Positions 6,998 through 15,292 of a stretch of DNA of 64,000 nt are shown here, one piece after another. The position numbers were made by a program, and so were the translations under genes. A model generated the notes under the pieces. That model searched no databases. It had not been told where the DNA came from and saw nothing but the letters and a program-made list of their open reading frames with translations. Origin of the DNA: Pseudocitrobacter cyperus (lineage in GTDB: Bacteria > Pseudomonadota > Gammaproteobacteria > Enterobacterales > Enterobacteriaceae); assembly GCF_039889165.1 (NCBI RefSeq), contig NZ_JAYMYY010000004.1, positions 1-64,000 on the forward strand. The letters run 5' to 3'. Numbering within the stretch: position 1 is the stretch's first letter; the number at the start of each line of letters is the position of its first letter.

Positions 6998-9147
6998 TGA
7001 CGACAATATCCGCATTTTCTCTCACCGTTCGCCCGGATAACGTCGCCATAATTACCATCGATGTACCGGATGAAAAAATGAATACTCTGAAGGCCGAATT
7101 TGGCACTCAGGTGCGGGCGATCCTCAGGCAGGTACGCGAGAACAAAGCGTTGCAGGGCGTGGTGATTATCTCCGCTAAAGCAGACAACTTTATCGCTGGC
7201 GCTGACATCAACATGATAGGCAACTGCGCCAGCGCCCAGGAGGCCGAAGGGCTGGCGCGGCAGGGGCAGCAGATTATGGCCGAGCTGAATAGCCTGCCGA
7301 TTCCGGTGATTGCCGCGATTCACGGCGCATGCCTTGGTGGCGGGCTGGAACTGGCGCTGGCCTGCCATGGGCGCATTTGTTCTGATGATGGCAAAACCGT
7401 GCTGGGGCTGCCGGAAGTTCAGCTTGGCCTGCTACCGGGCTCTGGCGGCACTCAGCGGCTGCCACGTCTGATTGGCGTCAGTACGGCGCTGGATATGATT
7501 CTGACGGGTAAACAACTTCGTGCGCGGCAGGCATTGAAAGCGGGGCTGGTGGATGATGTCGTGCCGCAGAGCATTTTGCTGGAAGCCGCGGTGAAAATGG
7601 CCAAACAGGAGCCGTCGCGTTCACGCCATCTGCCGGTAAAAGAGCGTATTCTGGCGGGCCCGCTGGGGCGCAATATTCTCTTTAATATTGCAGGTAAGCA
7701 GACAGAGCAGAAAACACACGGTAATTATCCGGCGACCAAAAAGATCCTTCAGGTGATTGAAACCGGGCTGGCGCAGGGCACCAGCAGCGGTTATGACGCG
7801 GAAGCTCGCGCCTTCGGCGAACTGGCGATGACCACCCAGTCGAAAGCGTTGCGGCATATTTTCTTTGCCAGTACTGAGATCAAAAAAGATCCGGGGGCAA
7901 GCGTTGCGGCCGGGCCGCTACGTGCGGTGGGGATCCTGGGCGGTGGCCTGATGGGCGGGGGAATTGCGTTCGTGACGGCGACCAAAGGCAAGATCCCGGT
8001 ACGTATCAAGGACATCAATACGAAGGGCATCAACCACGCTCTGAAGTACAGTTGGGAATTGCTTGATAACAAAGTGCGTCGCCGCCATATCAAAGCCAAT
8101 GAACGCGACAGCCAACTGGCGCTGATTTCCGGTTCAACGGATTACCGTGGCTTCGCGCATCGCGACCTGGTGATTGAAGCAGTGTTTGAAGACCTGGCGT
8201 TGAAGCAGAAAATGGTTGGTGAAGTGGAGCAGCATTGTGCCCCGCACACCATCTTTGCTTCTAATACGTCGTCACTGCCTATTGGTGACATTGCAGCGCT
8301 GGCGCAGCGCCCGGAGCAGGTGATTGGCCTGCACTTTTTCAGCCCGGTGGAGAAAATGCCGCTGGTGGAGGTGATCCCGCATGCGGCCACCTCGGAGCAG
8401 ACGATCGCCACGACGGTGAAGCTTGCTAAAAAACAGGGGAAAATGCCCATTGTGGTGGCAGACCGCGCCGGGTTCTATGTAAACCGCATTTTAGCGCCTT
8501 ACATTAACGAAGCCATGCGCATGCTTACCGACGGCGAGCGCATCGAAGATATTGATAATGCTCTGGTTAAATTCGGTTTCCCGGTCGGCCCCATCCAGCT
8601 TTTAGATGAGGTGGGGATTGATACCGGCACTAAAATTATGCCCGTGCTGGAAGCGGCGTATGGCGAGCGTTTTAGCGCACCTGCAACGCTTATTTCAGCG
8701 ATTTTGAACGACGATCGCAAAGGCAGAAAAAACGGTCGTGGATTCTATCTTTATGGTGCAAAAGGGCGTAAAAGCAAGAAACAGCCGGATAGCGCAATTT
8801 ATTCGCTGCCAGGAATGGCGTCGCGGAACAGCCAACTGACATCGTTGCAGATAGCTGAACGCTGCGTGTTGCTGATGCTCAACGAAGCGGCGCGTTGCTT
8901 CGATGAGGGCGTGATTCGCAGCGCGCGCGATGGCGACATTGGCGCCGTATTTGGCATAGGTTTTCCACCGTTCTTAGGTGGCCCGTTCCGTTATATGGAT
9001 TCACTGGGCGCGGGTGAAGTGGTTGCCAGACTGCAACGCCTTGCGGCGCAGCATGGCCCACGCTTTACGCCTTGCGAGGCATTAGTGGCAATGGCTGAGC
9101 GGGGAGACGTTTTTTGGCCCCCGGTGGAAACTGCGTTACAGGCTTGA
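6997..9147 (+). CDS. fadJ: Anaerobic fatty-acid oxidation multienzyme subunit FadJ
   Basis: A 716-residue bifunctional protein. Residues 1-190 form an enoyl-CoA hydratase/isomerase (crotonase) domain with the oxyanion-hole stretch FIAGADINM and GACLGGGLELALAC. From about 305 comes the NAD-binding 3-hydroxyacyl-CoA dehydrogenase domain (GILGGGLMGGGIA) with the SNTSSLPI and HFFSPVEKMPLVEV active-site motifs. C-terminal dehydrogenase repeats follow. It catalyses hydration, dehydrogenation and epimerisation steps in complex with FadI. It is co-transcribed with fadI by a one-base overlap. Confidence 0.97.
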   Translation: MTTISAFSLTVRPDNVAIITIDVPDEKMNTLKAEFGTQVRAILRQVRENKALQGVVIISAKADNFIAGADINMIGNCASAQEAEGLARQGQQIMAELNSLPIPVIAAIHGACLGGGLELALACHGRICSDDGKTVLGLPEVQLGLLPGSGGTQRLPRLIGVSTALDMILTGKQLRARQALKAGLVDDVVPQSILLEAAVKMAKQEPSRSRHLPVKERILAGPLGRNILFNIAGKQTEQKTHGNYPATKKILQVIETGLAQGTSSGYDAEARAFGELAMTTQSKALRHIFFASTEIKKDPGASVAAGPLRAVGILGGGLMGGGIAFVTATKGKIPVRIKDINTKGINHALKYSWELLDNKVRRRHIKANERDSQLALISGSTDYRGFAHRDLVIEAVFEDLALKQKMVGEVEQHCAPHTIFASNTSSLPIGDIAALAQRPEQVIGLHFFSPVEKMPLVEVIPHAATSEQTIATTVKLAKKQGKMPIVVADRAGFYVNRILAPYINEAMRMLTDGERIEDIDNALVKFGFPVGPIQLLDEVGIDTGTKIMPVLEAAYGERFSAPATLISAILNDDRKGRKNGRGFYLYGAKGRKSKKQPDSAIYSLPGMASRNSQLTSLQIAERCVLLMLNEAARCFDEGVIRSARDGDIGAVFGIGFPPFLGGPFRYMDSLGAGEVVARLQRLAAQHGPRFTPCEALVAMAERGDVFWPPVETALQA

Positions 9148-9346
9148 GGTCAAAGGTATATCTGTTGGAGAGTGGCGCTGTTCTGGTTATTTTGTAAACA
9201 AAGATTGACTATACTTACGCCATTAAGGTAAAAGACAGCGTTTCATTCATTGGATGGATCAGGCACAATGCCCGGCTACCGAAATTTCGCAGGTCTCGTT
9301 GCCTGCGATTTTGATCGGTGCTTCTGTTTAACAAAAGCGGTGCAAT

Positions 9347-9832
9347 ATGCAAGTTTTTATTATGCGTCACGGCGACGCTGCTCTTGAAGCAGCCAGTGAC
9401 TCGGTTCGTCCTCTTACGGGGTGTGGTTGTGATGAGTCCCGTCAGATGGCAACCTGGCTGAAAGGCCAAAAAGTGGATATTGAACGTGTTCTGGTAAGCC
9501 CGTTCCTGCGTGCGGAGCAGACTCTTGATGTGGTAGGGGAGTGTATGAACCTGCCTGAAGATGTCGAAGTGCTGCCTGAACTGACCCCTTGCGGTGATAT
9601 CGGCCTCGTTAGCGCGTATCTGCAGGCGCTGGCGAACGAAAATGTCGCGTCCGTGCTGGTGATATCCCACCTGCCACTCGTTGGCTACCTGGTCTCTGAA
9701 CTCTGCCCTGGCGAAACGCCGCCAATGTTCACCACCTCCGCGATTGCCTGCGTCACGCTGGAAGCTGACGGCATGGGCGTGTTCAACTGGCAAATGAGCC
9801 CCTGCAATCTGAAAATGGCGAAAGCGATATAA
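9347..9832 (+). CDS. sixA: Phosphohistidine phosphatase SixA
   Basis: A 161-residue histidine-phosphatase-superfamily protein. The catalytic RHG motif is near the start (MQVFIMRHGDA; His8), with the second catalytic His in VISHLPLVGYL. SixA removes phosphate from histidines of the ArcB HPt domain and the nitrogen PTS protein NPr. A separate promoter is likely in the 199-base gap after fadJ. Confidence 0.95.
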   Translation: MQVFIMRHGDAALEAASDSVRPLTGCGCDESRQMATWLKGQKVDIERVLVSPFLRAEQTLDVVGECMNLPEDVEVLPELTPCGDIGLVSAYLQALANENVASVLVISHLPLVGYLVSELCPGETPPMFTTSAIACVTLEADGMGVFNWQMSPCNLKMAKAI

Positions 9833-9848
9833 ACCCTTGCTTCGTGTT

Positions 9849-9933
9849 GTGCCGGATGGCGCTTGCGTTTATCCGGCCAACAGGTATTGATGCGTGGGTA
9901 TTCGCTGAATAAAGCCACGCCGCTATCCGGCAA
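9849..9933. repeat. REP/BIME palindromic element pair between sixA and smrB
   Basis: GCCGGATGGCGCTTGCGTTT and ATCCGGCC at 9851-9878 match the E. coli-type REP consensus. A second, inverted partial copy (CGCCGCTATCCGGCAA) is at 9919-9934. The pair lies between two convergent genes, a usual place for REP elements, and supports a host close to Escherichia and Citrobacter. Confidence 0.75.
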
Positions 9934-9942
9934 TTTGAGCCA

Positions 9943-10494
9943 CTACGGCAACTCCGGCGGCAACCACTCTTCCACTTCAATCAGCACCAGCAGTGCGGCG
10001 TCTCCGCCATATTCTTTCGATGCCTGATGAAACGCCATGACGTGCGGATGTTGCGCCAGCCATAGCGGCGTTTGCTGTTTAAGGATGTGTTTTCCGTGGC
10101 CGTGCATCACGCAGGCGCAGAACACATGTTCGCGGCGACAGGCGGCGATCAGCGCGCCCAGTTCCTGCTTGGCCTGCTGTTGGGTCAAACCGTGCAAATC
10201 AAGAAACAGCTCCGGGGAGTAATCACCGCGGCGCAGTTTTTTCAGTTCGAAATGGCTCACGCCTTCACGCACATATTTCACCGGCCCTTCGGTATTCAGC
10301 AGCGGCTGAAACTCATCGGAAAAGTAGTGGCTGTTATCCACCTGCTCCTGTATCAACCGTTTCACCGGCACTTCACTCACTTTCTTGCGTAACGGGGGAT
10401 GGACGATAGTGTCCTGCTTAATTTTGCGCGTGCCCGCCATCAGTTGCTGAAACAGCGCCTGATCCTCCTCGCTAAGCGATGTTTTCTTTTTCAT
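9943..10494 (-). CDS. smrB: Ribosome rescue endonuclease SmrB (YfcN)
   Basis: A 183-residue Smr-domain protein. A charged N-terminal half with a conserved segment around SHYFSDEFQPLL is followed by the Smr domain, with DLHGLTQQQAKQELG and the HGHGKHIL motif that gives the family its name. SmrB is recruited to collided ribosomes and cuts the mRNA between them. It is divergent from prmB; the start codons are 163 bases apart. Confidence 0.93.
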   Translation of the reverse strand: MKKKTSLSEEDQALFQQLMAGTRKIKQDTIVHPPLRKKVSEVPVKRLIQEQVDNSHYFSDEFQPLLNTEGPVKYVREGVSHFELKKLRRGDYSPELFLDLHGLTQQQAKQELGALIAACRREHVFCACVMHGHGKHILKQQTPLWLAQHPHVMAFHQASKEYGGDAALLVLIEVEEWLPPELP

Positions 10495-10657
10495 GGAATC
10501 TTCTCATCTGGCATTTCCGTTAGTTTACCTTCTGAATGCGGTGGTTGGCAGTGAAAACGGTTTTTCCCCCGCAGCCTACGCAAGAATGCTGATTTATCGC
10601 CGTCTTCGTGGCAAACTAGCCGCCGAATTTACCCCGAAGCATGCCCTGGAGAATAAT

Positions 10658-11590
10658 GTGGATAAGATTTTTGTCGATGAAGCAGTGAATGAGCTGCAAA
10701 CCATTCAGGACATGCTGCGCTGGGCGGTAAGCCGTTTTAGCGCGGCGAATATCTGGTACGGCCACGGCACCGATAACCCGTGGGATGAAGCCGTACAACT
10801 GGTGCTGCCTTCTCTCTATCTGCCTCTGGATATCCCGGAAGATATGCGTTCGGCGCGCCTGACCTCCAGCGAAAAGCACCGCATCGTGGAACGTGTGATT
10901 CGCCGCGTTAACGAACGTATTCCGGTTGCCTACCTGATCAATAAAGCCTGGTTCTGCGGCCATGAATTTTACGTCGACGAACGCGTGCTGGTGCCGCGCT
11001 CGCCGATTGGCGAATTGATCAACAATAAATTCGCCGGTCTTATTAATCGCCAACCGCAGCATATTCTTGATATGTGTACCGGCAGCGGCTGTATCGCCAT
11101 TGCCAGCGCATACGCTTTCCCGGAAGCGGAAGTGGATGCCGTGGATATTTCTCTGGATGCCCTGGCCGTCGCCGAACAAAATATTGAAGAACACGGCATG
11201 ATCCACAACGTCACGCCGATTCGCTCTGACCTCTTCCGTAACCTGCCGCAGTTGCAGTACGATTTAATCGTCACTAACCCGCCGTATGTCGATGCGGAAG
11301 ATATGTCTGACCTGCCGAGCGAATATCGTTTTGAGCCAGAGCTGGGCCTTGCATCCGGCACCGATGGGCTGAAGCTGACACGCCGCATTCTGGCCTGTGC
11401 GCCAGATTACCTTGCGGACGACGGCGTGCTGATTTGTGAAGTCGGCAACAGCATGGTACATCTCATGGAGCAGTATCCGGATGTTCCATTTACCTGGCTT
11501 GAGTTTGATAACGGCGGCGACGGCGTCTTCATGCTGACCAAAGCGCAACTGATGGCTGCCCGCGAACATTTCGCGATTTACAAAGATTAA
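10658..11590 (+). CDS. prmB: 50S ribosomal protein L3 glutamine methyltransferase PrmB
   Basis: A 310-residue SAM-dependent N5-glutamine methyltransferase. It has an N-terminal helical domain, the SAM-binding motif DMCTGSGCIAIASA, and the catalytic NPPY motif in LIVTNPPYVDAED that binds the target Gln of ribosomal protein L3. The frame is open from 10493, but I choose GTG at 10658: GGAG at 10648-10651 precedes it, and the protein then matches the E. coli length. It precedes aroC in the same direction. Confidence 0.95.
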   Translation: MDKIFVDEAVNELQTIQDMLRWAVSRFSAANIWYGHGTDNPWDEAVQLVLPSLYLPLDIPEDMRSARLTSSEKHRIVERVIRRVNERIPVAYLINKAWFCGHEFYVDERVLVPRSPIGELINNKFAGLINRQPQHILDMCTGSGCIAIASAYAFPEAEVDAVDISLDALAVAEQNIEEHGMIHNVTPIRSDLFRNLPQLQYDLIVTNPPYVDAEDMSDLPSEYRFEPELGLASGTDGLKLTRRILACAPDYLADDGVLICEVGNSMVHLMEQYPDVPFTWLEFDNGGDGVFMLTKAQLMAAREHFAIYKD

Positions 11591-11629
11591 TCCAGCACGC
11601 AACAACACAACAACGAAAGCGGAGCCGTG

Positions 11630-12715
11630 ATGGCAGGAAATACAATTGGACAACTTTTTCGCGTAACCACCTTTGGTGAGTCGCATGGCCTTGCCCTCGG
11701 CTGCATCGTCGATGGCGTACCGCCGGGCATTCCGTTGACGGAAGCCGACTTGCAGCACGACCTCGACCGTCGTCGCCCGGGCACCTCGCGCTACACCACC
11801 CAGCGCCGTGAGCCGGATCAGGTGAAAATCCTCTCTGGCGTGTTTGAAGGCGTCACAACGGGCACCAGTATTGGCCTGCTGATTGAAAACACTGACCAGC
11901 GCTCTCAGGATTACGGCGCGATTAAAGATGTGTTCCGCCCGGGGCATGCCGATTACACCTACGAGCAAAAATATGGCCTGCGTGACTATCGCGGCGGTGG
12001 CCGCTCTTCCGCGCGTGAAACCGCAATGCGCGTGGCGGCAGGCGCGATCGCCAAGAAATTCCTCGCGGCTAAATTCGGCATTCAAATTCGCGGTTGTCTG
12101 ACCCAGATGGGCGATATTCCGCTGGCGATTAAAGACTGGGAACAGGTTGAACAGAACCCATTCTTCTGCCCGGATCCGGACAAAATAGAGGCGCTGGATG
12201 AACTGATGCGCGGCCTCAAAAAAGAGGGCGACTCCATCGGAGCAAAAGTCACCGTCGTTGCTGACGGCGTGCCGGCGGGGCTGGGCGAGCCGGTATTTGA
12301 CCGACTCGACGCCGATATCGCCCACGCGCTGATGAGCATTAATGCCGTGAAAGGCGTGGAAATTGGCGATGGCTTCGAAGTGGTAAAACTGCGCGGCAGT
12401 GAAAACCGCGACGAGATCACCAAAGCGGGTTTCCAGAGTAATCATGCAGGGGGCATTCTGGGCGGGATCAGCAGCGGTCAGCAAATTGTCGCTAATATTG
12501 CGCTGAAACCGACATCCAGCATTACCGTGCCTGGCAAAACCATCGACCGCTTCGGTGAAGAAGTGGAGATGATCACCAAAGGGCGTCACGATCCCTGCGT
12601 CGGTATTCGTGCGGTGCCTATCGCCGAAGCGATGCTGGCCATCGTTCTGATGGATCACTTTATGCGTCAACGTGCGCAAAATGCCGATGTGACGACCACT
12701 ATTCCACGCTGGTAA
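11630..12715 (+). CDS. aroC: Chorismate synthase AroC
   Basis: A 361-residue enzyme making chorismate from 5-enolpyruvylshikimate-3-phosphate with reduced FMN, the last shikimate step. The family signatures are GESHGLALGCIVDGVPPG at the start, YRGGGRSSARETA in the middle, and RHDPCVGIRAVPIAEAM near the C-terminus. ATG at 11630 follows GGAGCCGTG. The next gene, mepA, begins three bases after its stop codon, so prmB-aroC-mepA-yfcA-epmC-yfcL look like one transcript. Confidence 0.97.
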   Translation: MAGNTIGQLFRVTTFGESHGLALGCIVDGVPPGIPLTEADLQHDLDRRRPGTSRYTTQRREPDQVKILSGVFEGVTTGTSIGLLIENTDQRSQDYGAIKDVFRPGHADYTYEQKYGLRDYRGGGRSSARETAMRVAAGAIAKKFLAAKFGIQIRGCLTQMGDIPLAIKDWEQVEQNPFFCPDPDKIEALDELMRGLKKEGDSIGAKVTVVADGVPAGLGEPVFDRLDADIAHALMSINAVKGVEIGDGFEVVKLRGSENRDEITKAGFQSNHAGGILGGISSGQQIVANIALKPTSSITVPGKTIDRFGEEVEMITKGRHDPCVGIRAVPIAEAMLAIVLMDHFMRQRAQNADVTTTIPRW

Positions 12716-12717
12716 TC

Positions 12718-13542
12718 ATGAAAAAAACCGTTCTCGCACTGCTGGCTCTGGCGGCCAGCACCGCAAGCCTGGCGGCGACGCCGTGGCAAAAAGTGGTTCA
12801 GCCTGTTCCCGGAAGCGCGCAGTCAATCGGCGCGTTTGCTAACGGCTGTATCGTGGGGGCCGAAGCGTTGCCGCTTCAATCGACCAGCTATCAGGTGATG
12901 CGCACCGATCAGCGTCGTTACTTTGGTCATCCGGATCTGGTTCGTTTTATTCAGCGTCTCAGCCAGCAGGTGCAAAATAACGGCATGGGAACGGTACTGA
13001 TTGGCGATATGGGCATGCCAGCCGGTGGGCGTTTTAACGGCGGGCATGCCAGTCACCAGAGCGGGCTGGATGTCGATATATTTCTGCAACTGCCGAAAAC
13101 CCGCTGGACGTCCGCGCAACTGCTGAAACCGCAGGCGCTGGATCTGGTCGCCGCAGATGGTAAACGGGTAAATCCGCGCGTATGGCAGCCTGAAATTGGC
13201 AATCTGATTAAGCTCGCTGCACAGGACAGTGAAGTCACGCGTATCTTCGTTAACCCCGCTATCAAACAGCAACTTTGCCTTGAAGCGGGAAGCGATCGCG
13301 ACTGGCTACGTAAAGTTCGTCCGTGGTTCCAGCATCGTGCGCATATGCATGTGCGTCTGCGCTGCCCGGCGAACAGCCTTGAATGTGAAGATCAAGCTTT
13401 GCCGCCAGCAGGTGACGGTTGCGGTGCGGAGTTGCAAAGCTGGTTCGAACCGCCTAAACCGGGCGCAACTAAACCTGTGAAGACGACGCCGCCGCCATTA
13501 CCGCCTTCCTGTCAGGCGTTACTGGATGAGCATGTACTCTGA
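12718..13542 (+). CDS. mepA: Penicillin-insensitive murein endopeptidase MepA
   Basis: A 274-residue periplasmic LAS-family zinc peptidase with a signal peptide of about 19 residues (ends SLAA). Zinc ligands are in GGHASHQSGLDVDIF (HxxxxxxxD), with a third His in HRAHMHVRL. It cleaves D-Ala-meso-DAP cross-links in peptidoglycan. Its C-terminal tail is proline- and lysine-rich. Its stop overlaps the yfcA start (TGATG). Confidence 0.95.
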   Translation: MKKTVLALLALAASTASLAATPWQKVVQPVPGSAQSIGAFANGCIVGAEALPLQSTSYQVMRTDQRRYFGHPDLVRFIQRLSQQVQNNGMGTVLIGDMGMPAGGRFNGGHASHQSGLDVDIFLQLPKTRWTSAQLLKPQALDLVAADGKRVNPRVWQPEIGNLIKLAAQDSEVTRIFVNPAIKQQLCLEAGSDRDWLRKVRPWFQHRAHMHVRLRCPANSLECEDQALPPAGDGCGAELQSWFEPPKPGATKPVKTTPPPLPPSCQALLDEHVL

Positions 13543-14351
13543 TGGACAGTTTTGTTGAGATATTCATGGTGTCACCCGTCATGCTGGCGGCGCTATTTTT
13601 TATCGCCGCCCTGGCCGGGTTTATCGATTCCTTAGCCGGCGGCGGCGGTTTACTCACGGTTCCCGCGCTGATGGCAGCAGGTATGTCGCCTGCGCAGGCG
13701 CTGGCAACCAACAAGCTTCAGGCCTGCGGTGGCTCGCTTTCTGCATCGCTCTATTTTGTCCGCCAAAAGGTAGTTAACCTGGCTGACCAGAAGCTCAATA
13801 TCCTGATGACTTTTATCGGATCAATGGCTGGTGCGCTGCTGGTGCAGCATGTGAAAGCAGATATACTGCGCCAGATTTTACCGCTGTTGGTCATCGGTAT
13901 TGGCCTGTACTTTCTTCTGATGCCAAAAATCGGCGAGGGCGACCGCGCGCGTCGTCTGCACGGTTTGCCGTTTGCGCTGGTCGCGGGCGGCTGCGTCGGG
14001 TTCTATGACGGCTTCTTTGGCCCCGGGGCGGGCTCATTCTATGCGCTGGCGTTCGTCACGCTGGCAGGTTTTAACCTGGCCAAATCGACCGCCCATGCCA
14101 AAGTACTGAACGCCACATCAAATGTGGGCGGGCTGCTACTGTTTATTTTGGGCGGCAAAGTTATCTGGGCGACCGGTTTCGTGATGATGGTCGGCCAGTT
14201 CTTCGGCGCTCGAATGGGGTCACGGCTGGTTCTCAGCAAAGGACAATCACTTATCCGCCCGATGATTGTTATCGTCTCGGCGGTGATGAGCGCCAAACTT
14301 CTGTATGACAGCCATGGACAGGAAATCCTTCAGTGGTTAGGGATGAATTAA
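13542..14351 (+). CDS. yfcA: TauE/SafE-family membrane transporter YfcA
   Basis: A 269-residue protein with about eight hydrophobic helices in two repeats, each opening with the family glycine motif (IDSLAGGGGLLTVPAL and FYDGFFGPGAGSFYA). This family exports or imports sulfur-containing organic anions, but the substrate of YfcA is unknown. It overlaps mepA and epmC by one base each, so it is translated as part of the operon. Confidence 0.92.
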   Translation: MDSFVEIFMVSPVMLAALFFIAALAGFIDSLAGGGGLLTVPALMAAGMSPAQALATNKLQACGGSLSASLYFVRQKVVNLADQKLNILMTFIGSMAGALLVQHVKADILRQILPLLVIGIGLYFLLMPKIGEGDRARRLHGLPFALVAGGCVGFYDGFFGPGAGSFYALAFVTLAGFNLAKSTAHAKVLNATSNVGGLLLFILGGKVIWATGFVMMVGQFFGARMGSRLVLSKGQSLIRPMIVIVSAVMSAKLLYDSHGQEILQWLGMN

Positions 14352-14899
14352 TGAACGCAACACATAACGCACAGCAGTTAATCGACATTTTCGATGGCTG
14401 TTTTGCTGATGATTTTAATACCCGTCTGATTAAAGGCGACGACGAACCGATCTATCTTCCTGCTGATGATGAGGTGTCTTATCACCGCATCGTCTTCGCT
14501 CACGGCTTTTATGCCAGTGCGCTGCATGAGATTTCGCACTGGTGTATTGCCGGGAAGGCGCGCCGTGAACTGGTCGATTTTGGATACTGGTATTGCCCGG
14601 ATGGGCGTGATGCCAAAACCCAAGGGCAGTTTGAAGATGTGGAAGTCAAACCGCAGGCATTCGACTGGTTGTTCTGTGTCGCGGCGGGATACCCGTTTAA
14701 CGTCAGTTGCGACAACCTCGAAGGCGACTTTGAGCCAGACAGAATTGTCTTCCAGCGCCGCGTGCATGCGCAGGTGATGGAATATCTGGAGAAGGGGATC
14801 CCTGAACGCCCGGCCAGATTTATCAAGGCATTGCAAAACTATTATCAGACGCCGCCGTTCGCGGCAGAACAATTTCCGTGGCCGGAAGATCTTAACTAA
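14351..14899 (+). CDS. epmC: Elongation factor P hydroxylase EpmC (YfcM)
   Basis: A 182-residue protein that hydroxylates the beta-lysyl-lysine of elongation factor P. The iron-binding stretch is visible as HGFYASALHEISHWC (HExxH-like), with WYCPDGRD after it. I start at ATG 14351, inside the yfcA stop (TAATG), rather than the upstream frame at 14333. It is followed by yfcL, as in E. coli. Confidence 0.93.
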   Translation: MNATHNAQQLIDIFDGCFADDFNTRLIKGDDEPIYLPADDEVSYHRIVFAHGFYASALHEISHWCIAGKARRELVDFGYWYCPDGRDAKTQGQFEDVEVKPQAFDWLFCVAAGYPFNVSCDNLEGDFEPDRIVFQRRVHAQVMEYLEKGIPERPARFIKALQNYYQTPPFAAEQFPWPEDLN

Positions 14900-14925
14900 C
14901 GCCACGTTCAAAAAGAGGAAAGAAG

Positions 14926-15201
14926 ATGATCGCCGAGTTTGAATCACGCATTCTGGCGCTAATTGATGACATGGTGGAGCACGCCAGCGACGATGAACTG
15001 TTTGCCAGCGGTTATCTGCGTGGTCATCTGACGCTTGCGGTTGCCGAGCTGGAAGAGGGCGACGATCACTCGGCTGTAGCAGTGTCGCATAACGTGACCC
15101 GCAGCCTGGAGAAAGCGATTCAGGCGGGTGAACTGTCACCACGCGATCAGGCTCTGGTGCTGGGAATGTGGGAGACGCTGTTCCAGAAGGCGCAGCAGTA
15201 G
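14926..15201 (+). CDS. yfcL: YfcL family conserved protein
   Basis: A 91-residue soluble acidic protein, mostly helical, that starts MIAEFESRILALIDDMVEHA. ATG follows AGAGGAAAGAAG. It is the last gene of the prmB-to-yfcL run and is conserved in this place in enterics. No function is known and I see no catalytic motif. Confidence 0.9.
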   Translation: MIAEFESRILALIDDMVEHASDDELFASGYLRGHLTLAVAELEEGDDHSAVAVSHNVTRSLEKAIQAGELSPRDQALVLGMWETLFQKAQQ

Positions 15202-15202
15202 G

Positions 15203-15290
15203 GCTCTCACCCCGGCCCTCTCCCGCAGGGAGAGGGAGAAAACCAGTCGTTATGCACTCTCAGTCCCCTCTCCCTGCGGGAGAGGGGACT
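15203..15290. repeat. Paired palindromic repeat, CCCTCTCCC family (copy 1)
   Basis: Two hairpins in opposite orientation: CCCTCTCCC-gca-GGGAGAGGG at 15216-15236, and a 13-bp stem at 15262-15290 with loop tgc. They are separated by about 25 bases starting AGAAAACCAG. The same arrangement and the same AAAACCAG spacer start recur at 28030-28143. It lies between the convergent genes yfcL and mnmC and may act as a two-way transcript stabiliser or terminator. Confidence 0.85.
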
Positions 15291-15292
15291 AC

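Noticed and set aside
10493..10657. Longer prmB starting at 10493
   Set aside because: The extra 55 residues are not family-like, overlap the smrB start, and a GTG with a good ribosome site at 10658 gives the normal length.
11264..12679. A 471-codon open frame on the minus strand opposite prmB/aroC
   Set aside because: It is wholly antisense to clear aroC and prmB coding sequence, has no family resemblance and reflects codon bias of the real genes.
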